A stretch of 64,000 nt of DNA from Photobacterium sp. GB-56 (GCF_003026105.1 NZ_PYNW01000001.1:248001-312000), one strand, 5' to 3'. Positions 37,919 through 47,147 are shown, counted from the first letter of the stretch. A program made the numbers and translations. The notes: generated from the sequence alone by a model not told the origin.

Positions 37919-39601
37919 GTGGATAAGGTTTGGCTTAGCCGCTATCCGAATGATGTACCGGCAGAAATTAATCCGGATGCATATTCATCATTAGTTGATA
38001 TGTTTGAACAATCAGTACGTAAATATGCTGATCAAACTGCTTTCATTAACATGGGACAAGTTATGACCTTCCGTAAATTGGAAGAGCGTAGCCGTGCCTT
38101 TGCAGCTTACCTTCAAAATGAATTGAAGCTACAAAAAGGTGACCGTGTTGCTGTAATGATGCCAAACTTACTGCAATATCCTATCGCGCTATTCGGTATT
38201 TTACGTGCAGGTTGTGTTGTGGTTAACGTCAACCCGTTATACACCCCACGTGAGTTAGAGCACCAATTAAATGACTCTGGTGCAAAAGCCATTGTTATCG
38301 TGTCTAACTTTGCTCATACCCTTGAAGCTGTTGTTAAAAATACAGGTGTTAAAAATGTAATTTTAACCAGCCTTGGCGACCAATTGTCTCGTCCAAAAGG
38401 TACTTTGGTTAACTTTGTTGTTAAGTACATTAAGAAAATGGTGCCTAAGTACCATTTGCCGCATGCGACTTCAATGCGTATCGCACTGCGTAAAGGCCGT
38501 CGTATGCAGTATGTTAAGCCATTTATTACTGGCGATGACATGGCATTTCTTCAATATACAGGTGGTACAACAGGCGTCGCTAAGGGTGCAATATTAACGC
38601 ATCATAATATGGTGTCTAATGTCATGCAGGCGAAAGGTGCATATGGTCCTGTGCTAACAGAGGGGCGTGAGCTCATTGTTACCGCTTTACCGCTTTATCA
38701 TGTATTTGCATTGACAGTAAACTGCTTATTATTAATGGAAATGGGCGGTCAGAACTTACTGATCACGAATCCACGTGATATTCCCACTTTTGTCAAAGAG
38801 CTTCAACGTTATCAATTTACAGCAATTACAGGTGTGAACACCTTATTTAATGCGCTGATCAACAATGAAGATTTCCAAGAGCTCGATTTTAGTAATCTAC
38901 GTCTTTCTGTTGGCGGCGGTATGGCGGTGCAACGTGCTGTTGCTGAAAAGTGGCAGAAAATCACCGGTAATTACTTATTAGAAGGGTACGGTTTAACCGA
39001 GTGTTCACCACTGGTTGCAGCATACCCTTATGATTTGACGCAATATAACGGTTCAATTGGCCTGCCTGTCCCTTCAACTGAAGTGCGTATGGTTGATGAT
39101 GAAGGTAATATTGTGGGTATCGACGAAGTCGGTGAATTACAAGTTCGTGGTCCTCAAGTCATGAAAGGTTACTGGCAGCGTCCTGAAGCCACTAAAGAAG
39201 TATTAACAGAAGATGGTTGGCTATCGACGGGTGATATCGTTAAATTTGATGATGAAGGCTTTTTGCATATTGTCGATCGTAAGAAAGATATGATCTTAGT
39301 GTCAGGTTTTAACGTTTATCCTAATGAAATCGAAGATGTTGTAGCGCTACATGACAAAGTGCTTGAAGTCGCAGCGATCGGCCAGGCTCATGAAGTGTCT
39401 GGAGAAGTGGTTAAGATATGTGTGGTGAAACGCGATCAGAGCCTCACAAAAGATGAATTGATAGCGCATTGTCGTCAACATTTAACAGGTTATAAGATAC
39501 CTAAAATTGTTGAATTTATGGATGACTTGCCAAAAACCAATGTAGGTAAGATTCTACGTCGCGTATTGCGTGAAGAGTCTGATAAAAAAGCACAACAATA
39601 A
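37919..39601 (+). CDS. fadD: Long-chain fatty acyl-CoA synthetase
   Basis: Activates exogenous fatty acids to acyl-CoA at the inner membrane during uptake, feeding beta-oxidation. ANL-superfamily motifs: [12 protein letters not shown] (P-loop), [31 protein letters not shown] and the fatty-acid signature region around WLSTGD; C-terminal Lys in [11 protein letters not shown] choose GTG 37919 (560 residues, [20 protein letters not shown]), which has AAGGAG at 7 bp and matches vibrio and enteric starts; ATG 37913 is only one base from that ribosome site. No clear FadR operator was found upstream. Confidence 0.97.
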   Translation: MDKVWLSRYPNDVPAEINPDAYSSLVDMFEQSVRKYADQTAFINMGQVMTFRKLEERSRAFAAYLQNELKLQKGDRVAVMMPNLLQYPIALFGILRAGCVVVNVNPLYTPRELEHQLNDSGAKAIVIVSNFAHTLEAVVKNTGVKNVILTSLGDQLSRPKGTLVNFVVKYIKKMVPKYHLPHATSMRIALRKGRRMQYVKPFITGDDMAFLQYTGGTTGVAKGAILTHHNMVSNVMQAKGAYGPVLTEGRELIVTALPLYHVFALTVNCLLLMEMGGQNLLITNPRDIPTFVKELQRYQFTAITGVNTLFNALINNEDFQELDFSNLRLSVGGGMAVQRAVAEKWQKITGNYLLEGYGLTECSPLVAAYPYDLTQYNGSIGLPVPSTEVRMVDDEGNIVGIDEVGELQVRGPQVMKGYWQRPEATKEVLTEDGWLSTGDIVKFDDEGFLHIVDRKKDMILVSGFNVYPNEIEDVVALHDKVLEVAAIGQAHEVSGEVVKICVVKRDQSLTKDELIAHCRQHLTGYKIPKIVEFMDDLPKTNVGKILRRVLREESDKKAQQ

Positions 39602-39683
39602 GTGTTTGCGATAATAAATATGTAAAAAAGCCCATCAGTTTTTGCTGAAAAGTGTTATTACATACTATTGCGCGATATTATAG

Positions 39684-39709
39684 ATGCCGACATTACGTCG
39701 GCATTTTTC
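39684..39709 (+). terminator. Terminator between fadD and rnd
   Basis: ATGCCGAC-ATTAC-GTCGGCATTTTT hairpin with T-run. Confidence 0.88.
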
Positions 39710-39764
39710 TTAATATAATTTACAAAAAGGTTAATGATTTAGCCCCGCACCGAAAAGGTATCAT

Positions 39765-40892
39765 GTGAACTTCGAGATAATTACAACAACCGAGCAATTA
39801 CAACAGCGTTGTGACTCAGCCAGAACGCACACTGCCGTTATGCTTGATACGGAATTTGTCCGTACTCGTACGCTATACCCGCGTTTAGGTTTGATTCAAT
39901 TATTCGATGGTGAGCAGTTATCGTTAATTGATCCATTAGAAGTGGAAGACATGGAGCCATTGTGGGCATTGTTACGTGATCAATCGGTGATGAAAGTGCT
40001 TCACGCCTGTGGTGAAGATCTAGAAGTATTTCAGCATCATGCCGGTTGTTTACCAACACCAATGTTTGATACTCAGTTAATGGCAGCTTTCCTTGGACAA
40101 GGTATTTCAACGGGCTTTGGTGCATTAGTGAAAGAATACGTTGGTGTTGAGCTTGATAAAGGCGAAGCGCGTACCAATTGGCTTGCACGTCCATTAACGG
40201 CAAAACAACTCGATTATGCCGCTGCCGATGTTTATTACTTAAAACCGTTGTTTGAAAGTTTATTAGCTAAGGTTGAAGAACGGGGCTATATGGAAGCATT
40301 ACAGCAAGAATGCCTATCTGTAATACACCGCCGTATTAAGCCCGTTGATCCAGAAAAAGCGTATCTTGATATTAAAAACGCATGGCAGTTAAACCCACAG
40401 CAACTTGCTGTTTTGCAAAAAGTTGCAGCTTGGCGAGTACGTGAAGCGCAGAAACGGGATATCGCATTAAACTTCATTGTCAAAGAATTACATTTATGGA
40501 AATTAGCGCGTTTTAATATTAAATCACGATCTGAGCTTGAGAAAGCAGATTTTGAGCCAATGGAGATCCAACGTCACGGTAACCGTTTATTGAAAATGGT
40601 GCATGATTGCGATCGTATTGCAGCGCAAGATTATCCCGCGAAAATAGAGCGTTTGGTTGATTTCCCACATTATAAGCAGATGGTAAAATCCATCAAAGAC
40701 GTAGTAACAGATGTTGAAAAAGAGACCGGTTTAGCGCCTGAGTTCTTAGCTTCTAAAAAGCAGATCCACCAAGTATTATCTTGGGCATGGAAGTATCAGC
40801 GTCAAGATGAAAAACGTCCTGAAATGTTGAAAAACTGGCGTCGTGATTTATTTGAGCAACGTGTATTAAAGTTATTAGACGAAAAAGCCTAA
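39765..40892 (+). CDS. rnd: Ribonuclease D
   Basis: 3'-5' exonuclease that trims tRNA and other small RNA 3' ends. DEDDy catalytic residues are in VMLDTEFVRT (Asp28, Glu30), the HACGEDLEVF block, and DYAAADVYYL. An HRDC domain follows at about residues 210-290, and a second, degenerate one to the end. Translation starts at GTG 39765 (MNFEIITTTEQL); the overlapping ATG at 39763 meets a stop at once. AAAAGG lies upstream. It is downstream of fadD, as in E. coli. Confidence 0.95.
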   Translation: MNFEIITTTEQLQQRCDSARTHTAVMLDTEFVRTRTLYPRLGLIQLFDGEQLSLIDPLEVEDMEPLWALLRDQSVMKVLHACGEDLEVFQHHAGCLPTPMFDTQLMAAFLGQGISTGFGALVKEYVGVELDKGEARTNWLARPLTAKQLDYAAADVYYLKPLFESLLAKVEERGYMEALQQECLSVIHRRIKPVDPEKAYLDIKNAWQLNPQQLAVLQKVAAWRVREAQKRDIALNFIVKELHLWKLARFNIKSRSELEKADFEPMEIQRHGNRLLKMVHDCDRIAAQDYPAKIERLVDFPHYKQMVKSIKDVVTDVEKETGLAPEFLASKKQIHQVLSWAWKYQRQDEKRPEMLKNWRRDLFEQRVLKLLDEKA

Positions 40893-40911
40893 TTGATTAC
40901 TACGTCCTAAA

Positions 40912-40940
40912 AGAAAAAACCCGCCATCTGCGGGTTTTTC
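40912..40940. terminator. Bidirectional terminator between rnd and minE
   Basis: AAAAACCCGC-CATCT-GCGGGTTTTT stem with A- and T-runs on both sides of the convergent genes. Confidence 0.93.
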
Positions 40941-40944
40941 TGTA

Positions 40945-41208
40945 TTAACGTTCTTCGTCAGGTAACGTCACGTTAAGTTCGAGTACGGATAAATCTTCCT
41001 CTTTATGATCAAGGTTCACAGACACTTGATTTGGGTCGATTTGAACGTACTTACTGATCACATCTAAAATATCTTGTTTTAGCTGGGGTAGGTAGGCTGG
41101 AGCCGGTTGTCCAGCACTACGACGTTCAGCGACAATAATCTGTAACCTTTCCTTTGCTACATTCGCTGTTTTCGTCTTTTTCGGGCGGAAAAACTCGAGC
41201 AGTGCCAT
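40945..41208 (-). CDS. minE: Cell division topological specificity factor MinE
   Basis: Drives pole-to-pole oscillation of MinCD and frees midcell for FtsZ. The 87-residue protein has the membrane-targeting/MinD-stimulating N-terminus [20 protein letters not shown] and [10 protein letters not shown], and the C-terminal topological domain [18 protein letters not shown]. It ends the minCDE operon, 6 bp after minD. Confidence 0.97.
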   Translation of the reverse strand: MALLEFFRPKKTKTANVAKERLQIIVAERRSAGQPAPAYLPQLKQDILDVISKYVQIDPNQVSVNLDHKEEDLSVLELNVTLPDEER

Positions 41209-41214
41209 ATAAAG

Positions 41215-42027
41215 TTAGCCTCCAAATAAGCGTTTTAGGAAGCCTTTCTTCTCTTCCTCTAAGAATTTAAATGGGCGTTCCTCACCCAATAAGCGTGCTA
41301 CTGTATCTTCATAAGCAATGCCAGCATCAGATTCTTTATCGAAAATAACGGGCTCACCCTTGTTAGATGCGTTTAGCACAGCTTGGCTTTCAGGAATAAC
41401 ACCTAAAAGAGGGATGTGTAAAATTTCTTCAACATCTTGAACGCTTAGCATTTCACCTTGCGTTACACGTGTCGGGTTATAGCGTGTTAGTAGTAAGTGT
41501 TGTTTAACTGCGTCTTTACCATCTTCTGCTCGGCGAGACTTAGAATCTAGAATACCTAAAATACGATCAGAGTCGCGAACAGAAGAGACTTCAGGATTCG
41601 TTGTTACAATCGCTTCATCAGCAAAGTAAAGTGCCATTAAAGCACCAGTTTCAATACCTGCTGGAGAATCACAGATAATGAAATCAAAATTCATTTTATC
41701 CAAGTCATTTAAAACACGCTCAACACCTTCACGAGAGAGTGCGTCTTTATCACGAGTCTGAGATGCTGGTAAAACAAAAAGGTTATCAACACGCTTATCT
41801 TTAATTAATGCTTGGTTCAGATTTGCTTCGCCGTTGATAACGTTTACAAAGTCATAAACGACACGTCGCTCACAACCCATAATGAGATCAAGGTTACGTA
41901 AACCAATATCAAAATCGATAACCGCCGTTTTTTTACCGCATAATGCTAGACCAGATGCAATGGCTGCGCTTGAGGTTGTTTTACCAACGCCGCCTTTACC
42001 TGAAGTAACAACGATAATTCGTGCCAT
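41215..42027 (-). CDS. minD: Septum-site determining ATPase MinD
   Basis: Membrane-cycling ATPase that recruits MinC. Deviant Walker A GKGGVGKTT (residues 10-18) with signature Lys11, switch I FDIGLRNLDLIMG, switch II FIICDSPAGIE, and the C-terminal amphipathic membrane helix KKGFLKRLFGG. Length is 270 residues, as in E. coli. It is 24 bp after minC and 6 bp before minE. Confidence 0.98.
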   Translation of the reverse strand: MARIIVVTSGKGGVGKTTSSAAIASGLALCGKKTAVIDFDIGLRNLDLIMGCERRVVYDFVNVINGEANLNQALIKDKRVDNLFVLPASQTRDKDALSREGVERVLNDLDKMNFDFIICDSPAGIETGALMALYFADEAIVTTNPEVSSVRDSDRILGILDSKSRRAEDGKDAVKQHLLLTRYNPTRVTQGEMLSVQDVEEILHIPLLGVIPESQAVLNASNKGEPVIFDKESDAGIAYEDTVARLLGEERPFKFLEEEKKGFLKRLFGG

Positions 42028-42051
42028 TTACTAAATTCCTTATTAAAACTT

Positions 42052-42756
42052 TTATAAAGCAAGGTGCTCGATGCTAAGCGTATTATCAGTAATTGAAATT
42101 ACAACACCCTTGCCCCAGAACTCATCCTGAATGTTATCACTTAGCCAGTAGTTTCCTGCAACTGAAATTAGTTCAGATTGCAAGTTCTGACAGAAAATTG
42201 TCGCTTCTAGGTCTCCGTTGGCTCCAGCTAATGCTCGACCACGTAACGTACCGTAAATATGAATGCAACCATCAGCAATAATTTCAGCGCCCGCACTCAC
42301 ATGGTTGAGAATGACAAGGTCACGATTTTTAGCATAAATCTGTTGACCAGAACGAACAGGAGTGCGAATGATAAGTGCAGACTCTCGGCCTTGAACTGGC
42401 TGAGAAGATGGCTCAGCTTCAGTAGATTCTACTGTTGTTTTTTCTTTCACCGTGCGTGCGGCATTCATAATAGCAAATCCAGCAGATTTTGCTTGATTTT
42501 GTAACGCTTGTTCTTTACAACCGCTGATACCTACAGGGATCATGCCCGCGTCGACAATTGCTCGTTTTAATTGCTCAAAATTAATATCTTTGCCTGCATT
42601 AGAGATATCGATAACAACGGGAGCTGATGCAAAGAAATTAGGTGCGAGTTCAATTTTTTCTTTTAGGTGATCGGTCGCTTTTTTGATATCACCATCAATT
42701 AAATGAAGCGCAGAGAGCGTAAATGAGCTCCCTTTAAGTTCAGTCGTCTTGGTCAT
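42052..42756 (-). CDS. minC: Septum-site determining protein MinC
   Basis: Inhibitor of FtsZ polymerisation recruited by MinD. An N-terminal FtsZ-binding domain (about 1-105, GSSFTLSALHLIDGDI) and a linker with Ser/Glu/Gln, then the right-handed beta-helix dimer domain with the MinD-binding motif SGQQIYAKNRDLVIL and RGRALAGANGDLEATIFC. Length is 234 residues. First gene of the operon; a 9-bp palindrome lies in its leader. Confidence 0.97.
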   Translation of the reverse strand: MTKTTELKGSSFTLSALHLIDGDIKKATDHLKEKIELAPNFFASAPVVIDISNAGKDINFEQLKRAIVDAGMIPVGISGCKEQALQNQAKSAGFAIMNAARTVKEKTTVESTEAEPSSQPVQGRESALIIRTPVRSGQQIYAKNRDLVILNHVSAGAEIIADGCIHIYGTLRGRALAGANGDLEATIFCQNLQSELISVAGNYWLSDNIQDEFWGKGVVISITDNTLSIEHLAL

Positions 42757-42766
42757 GGTATTTATT

Positions 42767-42790
42767 ATGGTTAATGTTTAAATTAACCAT
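42767..42790. promoter_or_regulatory. Perfect palindrome in the minC leader
   Basis: ATGGTTAAT-GTTTAA-ATTAACCAT, 9-bp arms, begins 10 bp upstream of the minC start codon. It could be a protein-binding site or a leader hairpin; no regulator recognised. Confidence 0.4.
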
Positions 42791-42976
42791 TCTTGTTGAT
42801 TATCACAAAGGTACTAGCATGGTATATTCCCGAGCAGTTAGGGGCAAGTTATCCTTGCTTTGACATGGGAAATTCAGACAAAAGTCTCATCCTGTAGGGG
42901 AAAAATAAACCAACGGGGAATGATACGTTAAAATAGCTGTCTGAAAGAATAAGCTTTAACAAATAGGTGAATTGAA

Positions 42977-43255
42977 ATGTTGTGTGCAATCTATAAAAGC
43001 TTAAAAAAAGATAACACATATTTATATGTAAATAAGAAAGATGATTTCTCCGATGTGCCTGAAGTATTAATGAATACATTTGGTAAACCGCAATTTGTTA
43101 TGGTGATAAAGTTAGAAGGGAGAAAGTTAGCCTTGGCCGATGTTGAAAAAGTAAAAGAAGCATTAAAGACCGTTGGTTTCTATCTTCAAGTTCCACCGCC
43201 AGTAACAAATTTATTGGATCAATATAAAGCCGAGAAAGCCGGCAGAGCTAATTAA
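42977..43255 (+). CDS. ycgL: YcgL domain protein
   Basis: A 92-residue YcgL/DUF709 protein. The family pattern is [18 protein letters not shown] at the N-terminus, [16 protein letters not shown], then [15 protein letters not shown]. Function unknown; the gene diverges from minC in E. coli as well. It is 7 bp upstream of the transglycosylase gene, so the two are probably one unit. Confidence 0.92.
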   Translation: MLCAIYKSLKKDNTYLYVNKKDDFSDVPEVLMNTFGKPQFVMVIKLEGRKLALADVEKVKEALKTVGFYLQVPPPVTNLLDQYKAEKAGRAN

Positions 43256-43262
43256 GGTTATT

Positions 43263-44231
43263 ATGCATAAGCGTTTTATATCGGCCGTTGTGGCCTTAGG
43301 ACTAGGGATTTCCTCAACAGCTTTTGCTGCTGATGAAGGGTTTAACGCATATATAAATAAATTAAAAGCAGAAGCGCGTAGTAATGGTATTTCTGAGCCT
43401 ATTCTCGATTCAGCTTTTAAAGGCATTACATTTACTCATCGTGCAGTAAAGGCAGATAAAAACCAACCTGAGAAAAAGTTAACATTAGATCAATATATTC
43501 CACGCGCTGTACCTGACTGGAAAGTAAAACAAGCACGTCGTTTATATCAAGAGAATAAAACAACATTAGATCGGATAGGTAAAGAATACGGCGTACAGCC
43601 ACGTTTTATTGTTGCGTTGTGGGGGGTTGAAAGTAACTTTGGTAAATTACAAGGTAATTACCATGTTGTTGAAGCATTAACCACGTTGGCTTATGAAGGT
43701 CGTCGTGAAGCATTATTTCGTAAACAAGTGATGGCGGCATTACAAATCCTTCAAGAAGGACATATTACGATTGATGAGATGAAAGGATCATGGGCAGGGG
43801 CGATGGGTCAATGCCAATTTATGCCAACATCTTATTTAACCTTTGCGGTTGATGGTAATAATGATGGTAAAGCTGATATTTGGAATACTAAAGCGGATGT
43901 TTTTGCATCTGCAGCGAATTACCTAAAAAAATCAGGTTGGAATGATAAATATACTTGGGGACGTCAAGTTAAGATCCCATCATCATTATCGGCCGATTTA
44001 AAAGGTACGGGTGTAGAAAAAACCAAAACACTAGCACAATGGCAAACACTCGGTGTTCGTACTATGAGTGGTGGGAATTTACCCAAAGAAGACATTGATG
44101 CATGGTTAATTCAACCTGATGACGAACATGGGCGTGCTTACCTTGTTTATGGTAATTACCAAACATTAATGAAATGGAATCGTTCTCATTATTTTGCTTT
44201 AGCTGTCAGCCATCTTGCTGATCGTATCTAA
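43263..44231 (+). CDS. Lytic murein transglycosylase (MltB-like, SLT_2)
   Basis: A 322-residue exported transglycosylase that cleaves MurNAc-GlcNAc with 1,6-anhydro formation. The signal peptide MHKRFISAVVALGLGISSTA ends at AFA before ADE; it has no lipobox Cys, so it is soluble in the periplasm, unlike E. coli MltB. The catalytic Glu is Glu123 in ALWGVESNFGKLQG; WAGAMGQCQFMPTSY and ADVFASAANYLKKSGW are also family motifs. The C-terminus lacks an added peptidoglycan-binding domain. It follows ycgL with a 7-bp gap. Confidence 0.92.
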   Translation: MHKRFISAVVALGLGISSTAFAADEGFNAYINKLKAEARSNGISEPILDSAFKGITFTHRAVKADKNQPEKKLTLDQYIPRAVPDWKVKQARRLYQENKTTLDRIGKEYGVQPRFIVALWGVESNFGKLQGNYHVVEALTTLAYEGRREALFRKQVMAALQILQEGHITIDEMKGSWAGAMGQCQFMPTSYLTFAVDGNNDGKADIWNTKADVFASAANYLKKSGWNDKYTWGRQVKIPSSLSADLKGTGVEKTKTLAQWQTLGVRTMSGGNLPKEDIDAWLIQPDDEHGRAYLVYGNYQTLMKWNRSHYFALAVSHLADRI

Positions 44232-44268
44232 TAGCTATAACCAATAATAAAAGGTTATCTGTATTGAA

Positions 44269-44299
44269 AGTCAGGCACTACTGCCTGGCTTTTTATTTT
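44269..44299 (+). terminator. Terminator after the transglycosylase gene
   Basis: AAGTCAGGCA-CTAC-TGCCTGGCTTTTTATTTT: 10-bp stem with one mismatch, T-rich tail. Confidence 0.85.
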
Positions 44300-44413
44300 G
44301 ATTTGTGTTTTCTATATTTAAAAGCGAATAAATATTTGCCTAGACATATCTTTAAGCAATTCGAAAACAGCGTTGTTTAGATTGATGTCTATAATTCTTG
44401 GTTCATGACAGTA

Positions 44414-44440
44414 TAAAAAAAGCCCAACTAAGTTGAGCTT
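44414..44440 (-). terminator. Terminator of hns
   Basis: On the minus strand AGCTCAACT-T-AGTTGGGCT (one G-U pair) is followed by TTTTTTTATAC, 26 bp after the hns stop. Confidence 0.8.
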
Positions 44441-44465
44441 TCTAAATATATGGTAGGAAATGAAA

Positions 44466-44861
44466 TTAGATTTCAAATTCTTCTAAAGATTTACCATTTT
44501 CAAGTGCTTGCTTAAGCGCGCTTGGTGTACGGCCTTGGCCTGTCCACGTTTTTTCTTCACCGTTTTCATCGATGAATTTATATTTAGCTGGACGTGCAGC
44601 ACGTTTTGCTTTTGGTGCTTTTGAAAGGCTTGCTAACAATTCTTCAGGGTCGATACCATCAGCTAATAGCATTTCACGGTATTGAGCTAGTTTTTCATTA
44701 CGCTCATTTTCTTTTGCTTGTTCTTCTTCTTCAGCTTCAGCACGTTCTTGAACAACGGTAGTTAATTTCTCTAAAGCTTCTTCTAGTTGCTCTAAAGTAT
44801 ATTCACGAGAAAGTGCACGAAGACTACGAAGGTTTAAAAGTGCTTTCATTGCATCAGACAT
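44466..44861 (-). CDS. hns: H-NS family nucleoid protein
   Basis: Nucleoid-associated silencer of AT-rich and horizontally acquired DNA (VicH in V. cholerae). The N-terminal half is a long coiled-coil oligomerisation region rich in Glu and Ala (about 20-65). The C-terminal DNA-binding domain has [18 protein letters not shown] and [10 protein letters not shown]; the [12 protein letters not shown] core is at residues 105-116. Length is 131 residues, against 137 in E. coli. A long AT-rich region with a 34-bp palindrome lies upstream. Confidence 0.95.
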   Translation of the reverse strand: MSDAMKALLNLRSLRALSREYTLEQLEEALEKLTTVVQERAEAEEEEQAKENERNEKLAQYREMLLADGIDPEELLASLSKAPKAKRAARPAKYKFIDENGEEKTWTGQGRTPSALKQALENGKSLEEFEI

Positions 44862-44995
44862 TTTTATATTTCCTGTTATTTTTAACTAACTGTAAATAAT
44901 AATAGCAGTGTCGAATCATTTATTACAATAGTAATGCTTTTATTCATTATGTCAAAACACTTTAAACATTCTTTATTGTTAATTGTTAATAATAG

Positions 44996-45029
44996 CGATA
45001 TTCGTATTTTTATAAAAATACGAATATCG
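44996..45029. repeat. Perfect 34-bp palindrome between hns and the lysine riboswitch
   Basis: CGATATTCGTATTTTTA (44996-45012) is followed without gap by its exact reverse complement to 45029. The centre is TTTTTATAAAAA. It could extrude as a cruciform or fold as a hairpin in RNA; T-run termination is possible in either direction, but no gene end lies nearby (hns starts 135 bp away on the minus strand, pointing away). Confidence 0.85.
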
Positions 45030-45064
45030 GATTTATGCTTAATAGATGTTTAAATGGTTACAAA

Positions 45065-45200
45065 ATGAAACATATCTGCTCGTAGGTTCATAATATTTAA
45101 TGGGTGAAGCTATACTTAGATAAGATTATATTTATAATGCAATGTTATTTGTTCTGTTGTTAAATGTTTCATGTGATGTTGTTGCAAATAATGAAACATT
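45065..45200. repeat. Three copies of ATGAAACAT upstream of the lysine riboswitch
   Basis: ATGAAACAT occurs at 45065-45073 and 45191-45199 on the plus strand and as its complement ATGTTTCAT at 45164-45172. The last two form a 10-bp perfect inverted repeat (AATGTTTCAT / ATGAAACATT) with an 18-bp spacer. Position just before the riboswitch suggests promoter-proximal operator sites, but no regulator is recognised. Confidence 0.4.
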
Positions 45201-45225
45201 ACGTAGAATAATCGCAACCTTGATG

Positions 45226-45402
45226 TAAGGTAGAGGCGCGTTATCTAATAGTAATTAACAAGAGGGTGAAACCAATGACGGTTAATGAAAGGAGCTAATG
45301 CCGAAGTAAGAGTGACGTCAAATCCTTTTTCTGGGGTTGTATTGAATAAGTGCAACACTGCCATAGTATATAATCATATTCACTATGGAGCGCTACTGTG
45401 AA
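45226..45402 (+). ncRNA. Lysine riboswitch (L box)
   Basis: The conserved L-box landmarks occur in order: GTAGAGGCGCG (45230-45240), AGTA, GAGGGTGA, AAAGGAGC, ATGCCGAAGTA, CTGGGG, the TTGTATTGAATAAGTGCAA hairpin with its GAATAA loop, CTGCCATAGT, and its partner ACTATGGAGCGCTACTG, which closes P5 and P1 (GTAG with CTAC). Lysine riboswitches turn off lysine synthesis or uptake genes when lysine is bound. The gene downstream is an NhaC-family transporter, a known riboswitch target in vibrios. Confidence 0.93.
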
Positions 45403-45456
45403 AAGAGAAGAGCCAAGACGTTCTTCAAATATGGTTAACCGCCATGTTATCCAGTA

Positions 45457-45489
45457 GATCTCCAACCTAATTCGGTTGTCTTTGAGATC
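45457..45489 (+). promoter_or_regulatory. Hairpin masking the transporter start (riboswitch expression platform)
   Basis: GATCTCCAACC (45457-45467) pairs with GGTTG (45474-45478) and GAGATC (45484-45489), leaving a TCTTT bulge. The last base touches the ATG at 45490, so the stem buries the only ribosome-site-like bases (TTTGAGA). There is no T-run, which points to translational rather than transcriptional control by the riboswitch. Confidence 0.6.
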
Positions 45490-47088
45490 ATGAATTTAGT
45501 AGATTACTCCCATTCATTAGTATCCATTATTCCTCCTATTGTTGCGTTAGGGTTAGCGATACTTTCTCGGCGTGTGTTAGTTTCTCTTGGTGCGGGTATC
45601 GTATTAGGAGCACTTTACTTAAATGACTTTTCATTTAACCATTCAGCTTCTTATTTAGGAGGCACTATACAAAACTTATTCATATCTGATGGTGGTATTA
45701 ATACCTGGAATATGAGTATTGTTTTATTCCTCATTATATTAGGCATGACGACAGCATTGTTAACATTGTCTGGTGGTACTCGTGCATTCGCTGCATGGGC
45801 ACAAACAAAAATTAAAACAAAAAGGGGCGCGAAACTGCTTGCTGCTTTTTTAGGTGTGTTTATTTTTGTTGATGATTACTTTAATAGTTTAGCGGTGGGT
45901 TCTATCGCTCGTCCCGTAACGGATCGCTATTACGTATCGCGTTCTAAATTGGCTTATATATTAGATTCAACAGCCGCTCCAATGTGCGTTCTAATGCCGG
46001 CATCGAGTTGGGGTGCGTATATAATTACGTTAATTGGCGGTATTTTAGTTACGCATGGAGTAACAGAATATACACCTTTAAGTGCCTTTTTAACGCTAGC
46101 GCCAATGAACTTCTATGCTATTTTTGCTTTAGCTATGGTTTTTGTTGTGTCTTGGTTCCAATGGGATATTGGACCAATGAAAAAACATGAGATGGCAGCA
46201 ATGCATGGCCGTGGTTTTGATGAAGGCGGTGATGTTGATGAACAAGCAAAAGATTTAACTGACGAATTAGAAATTGTTGAAAGTACGAAAGGTAAAGTTG
46301 GCGATTTAATTTGGCCGATTGTTATTTTAATATTTGCCACGTTCTTTTTTATGGTTTTTACAGGCTATCAAGCATTAGCAGCAGATGGTAAATCTTTTGC
46401 TCTGCTAGGTGCGTTTGAAAATACTGATGTCGGTAAGTCACTTTGTCTTGGTGGTTTATTTGGCTTAGTTGCTGCGATTATTCCAGTCATTCGCCAGCGT
46501 ATTGCATTTAATGAAGTTATTCGCACATTATGGATTGGTGCTAAATCCATGTTTGGTGCGATTTTAATTTTATTATTCGCGTGGAGTATTGGTAGCGTTA
46601 TTGGTGATATGAAAACGGGTCAATATTTATCAACCCTTGTACAAGGGAATATTAACCCTATGTTATTACCGATGATCTTATTTTTATTATCAGGCGTGAT
46701 GGCATTTTCTACAGGTACGTCGTGGGGCACGTTTGGCATTATGTTACCTATAGCTGGTGATTTAGCTGGGGCAACCGATATTACCTTGATGTTACCAATG
46801 CTAGCGGGAGTATTAGCAGGCTCTGTATTTGGTGATCACTGTTCACCGATTTCAGATACTACAATATTGTCTTCAACGGGGGCACGTTGCCATCATATTG
46901 ATCATGTCGCAACGCAACTTCCTTACGCAGTTTCTGTCGCCTTTGTTTCTACTATTGGCTTCCTTGTGCTAGGTATGACTGATTCATTACCCGTAGCCTT
47001 CATCGCGGCTATAATTACTTTTATTATGGTTTGTGTGTTGTTTGCTTGGTTATCACGACGTACTTATGTCCCAACAGTAAAAAGCTGA
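45490..47088 (+). CDS. NhaC-family transporter under lysine riboswitch control (probable lysine transporter)
   Basis: A 532-residue inner-membrane protein with about 11-12 helices. It has the ion-transporter fold of NhaC antiporters: FIFVDDYFNSLAVGSIARPV, ILDSTAAPMCVLMPASSWGAY, FSTGTSWGTFGIMLP and GSVFGDHCSPISDTTILSST. A charged cytoplasmic loop (about 225-270) separates the halves. NhaC-type proteins behind L boxes were predicted by comparative genomics to import lysine (called LysW); the riboswitch here makes that more likely than a simple Na+/H+ antiporter. Experimental support for this protein is not visible in sequence. Confidence 0.85.
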   Translation: MNLVDYSHSLVSIIPPIVALGLAILSRRVLVSLGAGIVLGALYLNDFSFNHSASYLGGTIQNLFISDGGINTWNMSIVLFLIILGMTTALLTLSGGTRAFAAWAQTKIKTKRGAKLLAAFLGVFIFVDDYFNSLAVGSIARPVTDRYYVSRSKLAYILDSTAAPMCVLMPASSWGAYIITLIGGILVTHGVTEYTPLSAFLTLAPMNFYAIFALAMVFVVSWFQWDIGPMKKHEMAAMHGRGFDEGGDVDEQAKDLTDELEIVESTKGKVGDLIWPIVILIFATFFFMVFTGYQALAADGKSFALLGAFENTDVGKSLCLGGLFGLVAAIIPVIRQRIAFNEVIRTLWIGAKSMFGAILILLFAWSIGSVIGDMKTGQYLSTLVQGNINPMLLPMILFLLSGVMAFSTGTSWGTFGIMLPIAGDLAGATDITLMLPMLAGVLAGSVFGDHCSPISDTTILSSTGARCHHIDHVATQLPYAVSVAFVSTIGFLVLGMTDSLPVAFIAAIITFIMVCVLFAWLSRRTYVPTVKS

Positions 47089-47106
47089 TTTTATCTCTGT
47101 TCTTTT

Positions 47107-47147
47107 AAGCCCATACACTTTTCATGAAAAAGAGTATGGGCTTTTTT
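47107..47147 (+). terminator. Terminator after the NhaC-family gene
   Basis: AAGCCCATAC and GTATGGGCTT pair over 10 bp around a 16-nt loop, followed by TTTTT. Confidence 0.85.

Noticed and set aside
42849..43079. 76-codon minus-strand frame across the ycgL promoter and start.
   Set aside because: It overlaps the recognised YcgL protein and has no family resemblance.
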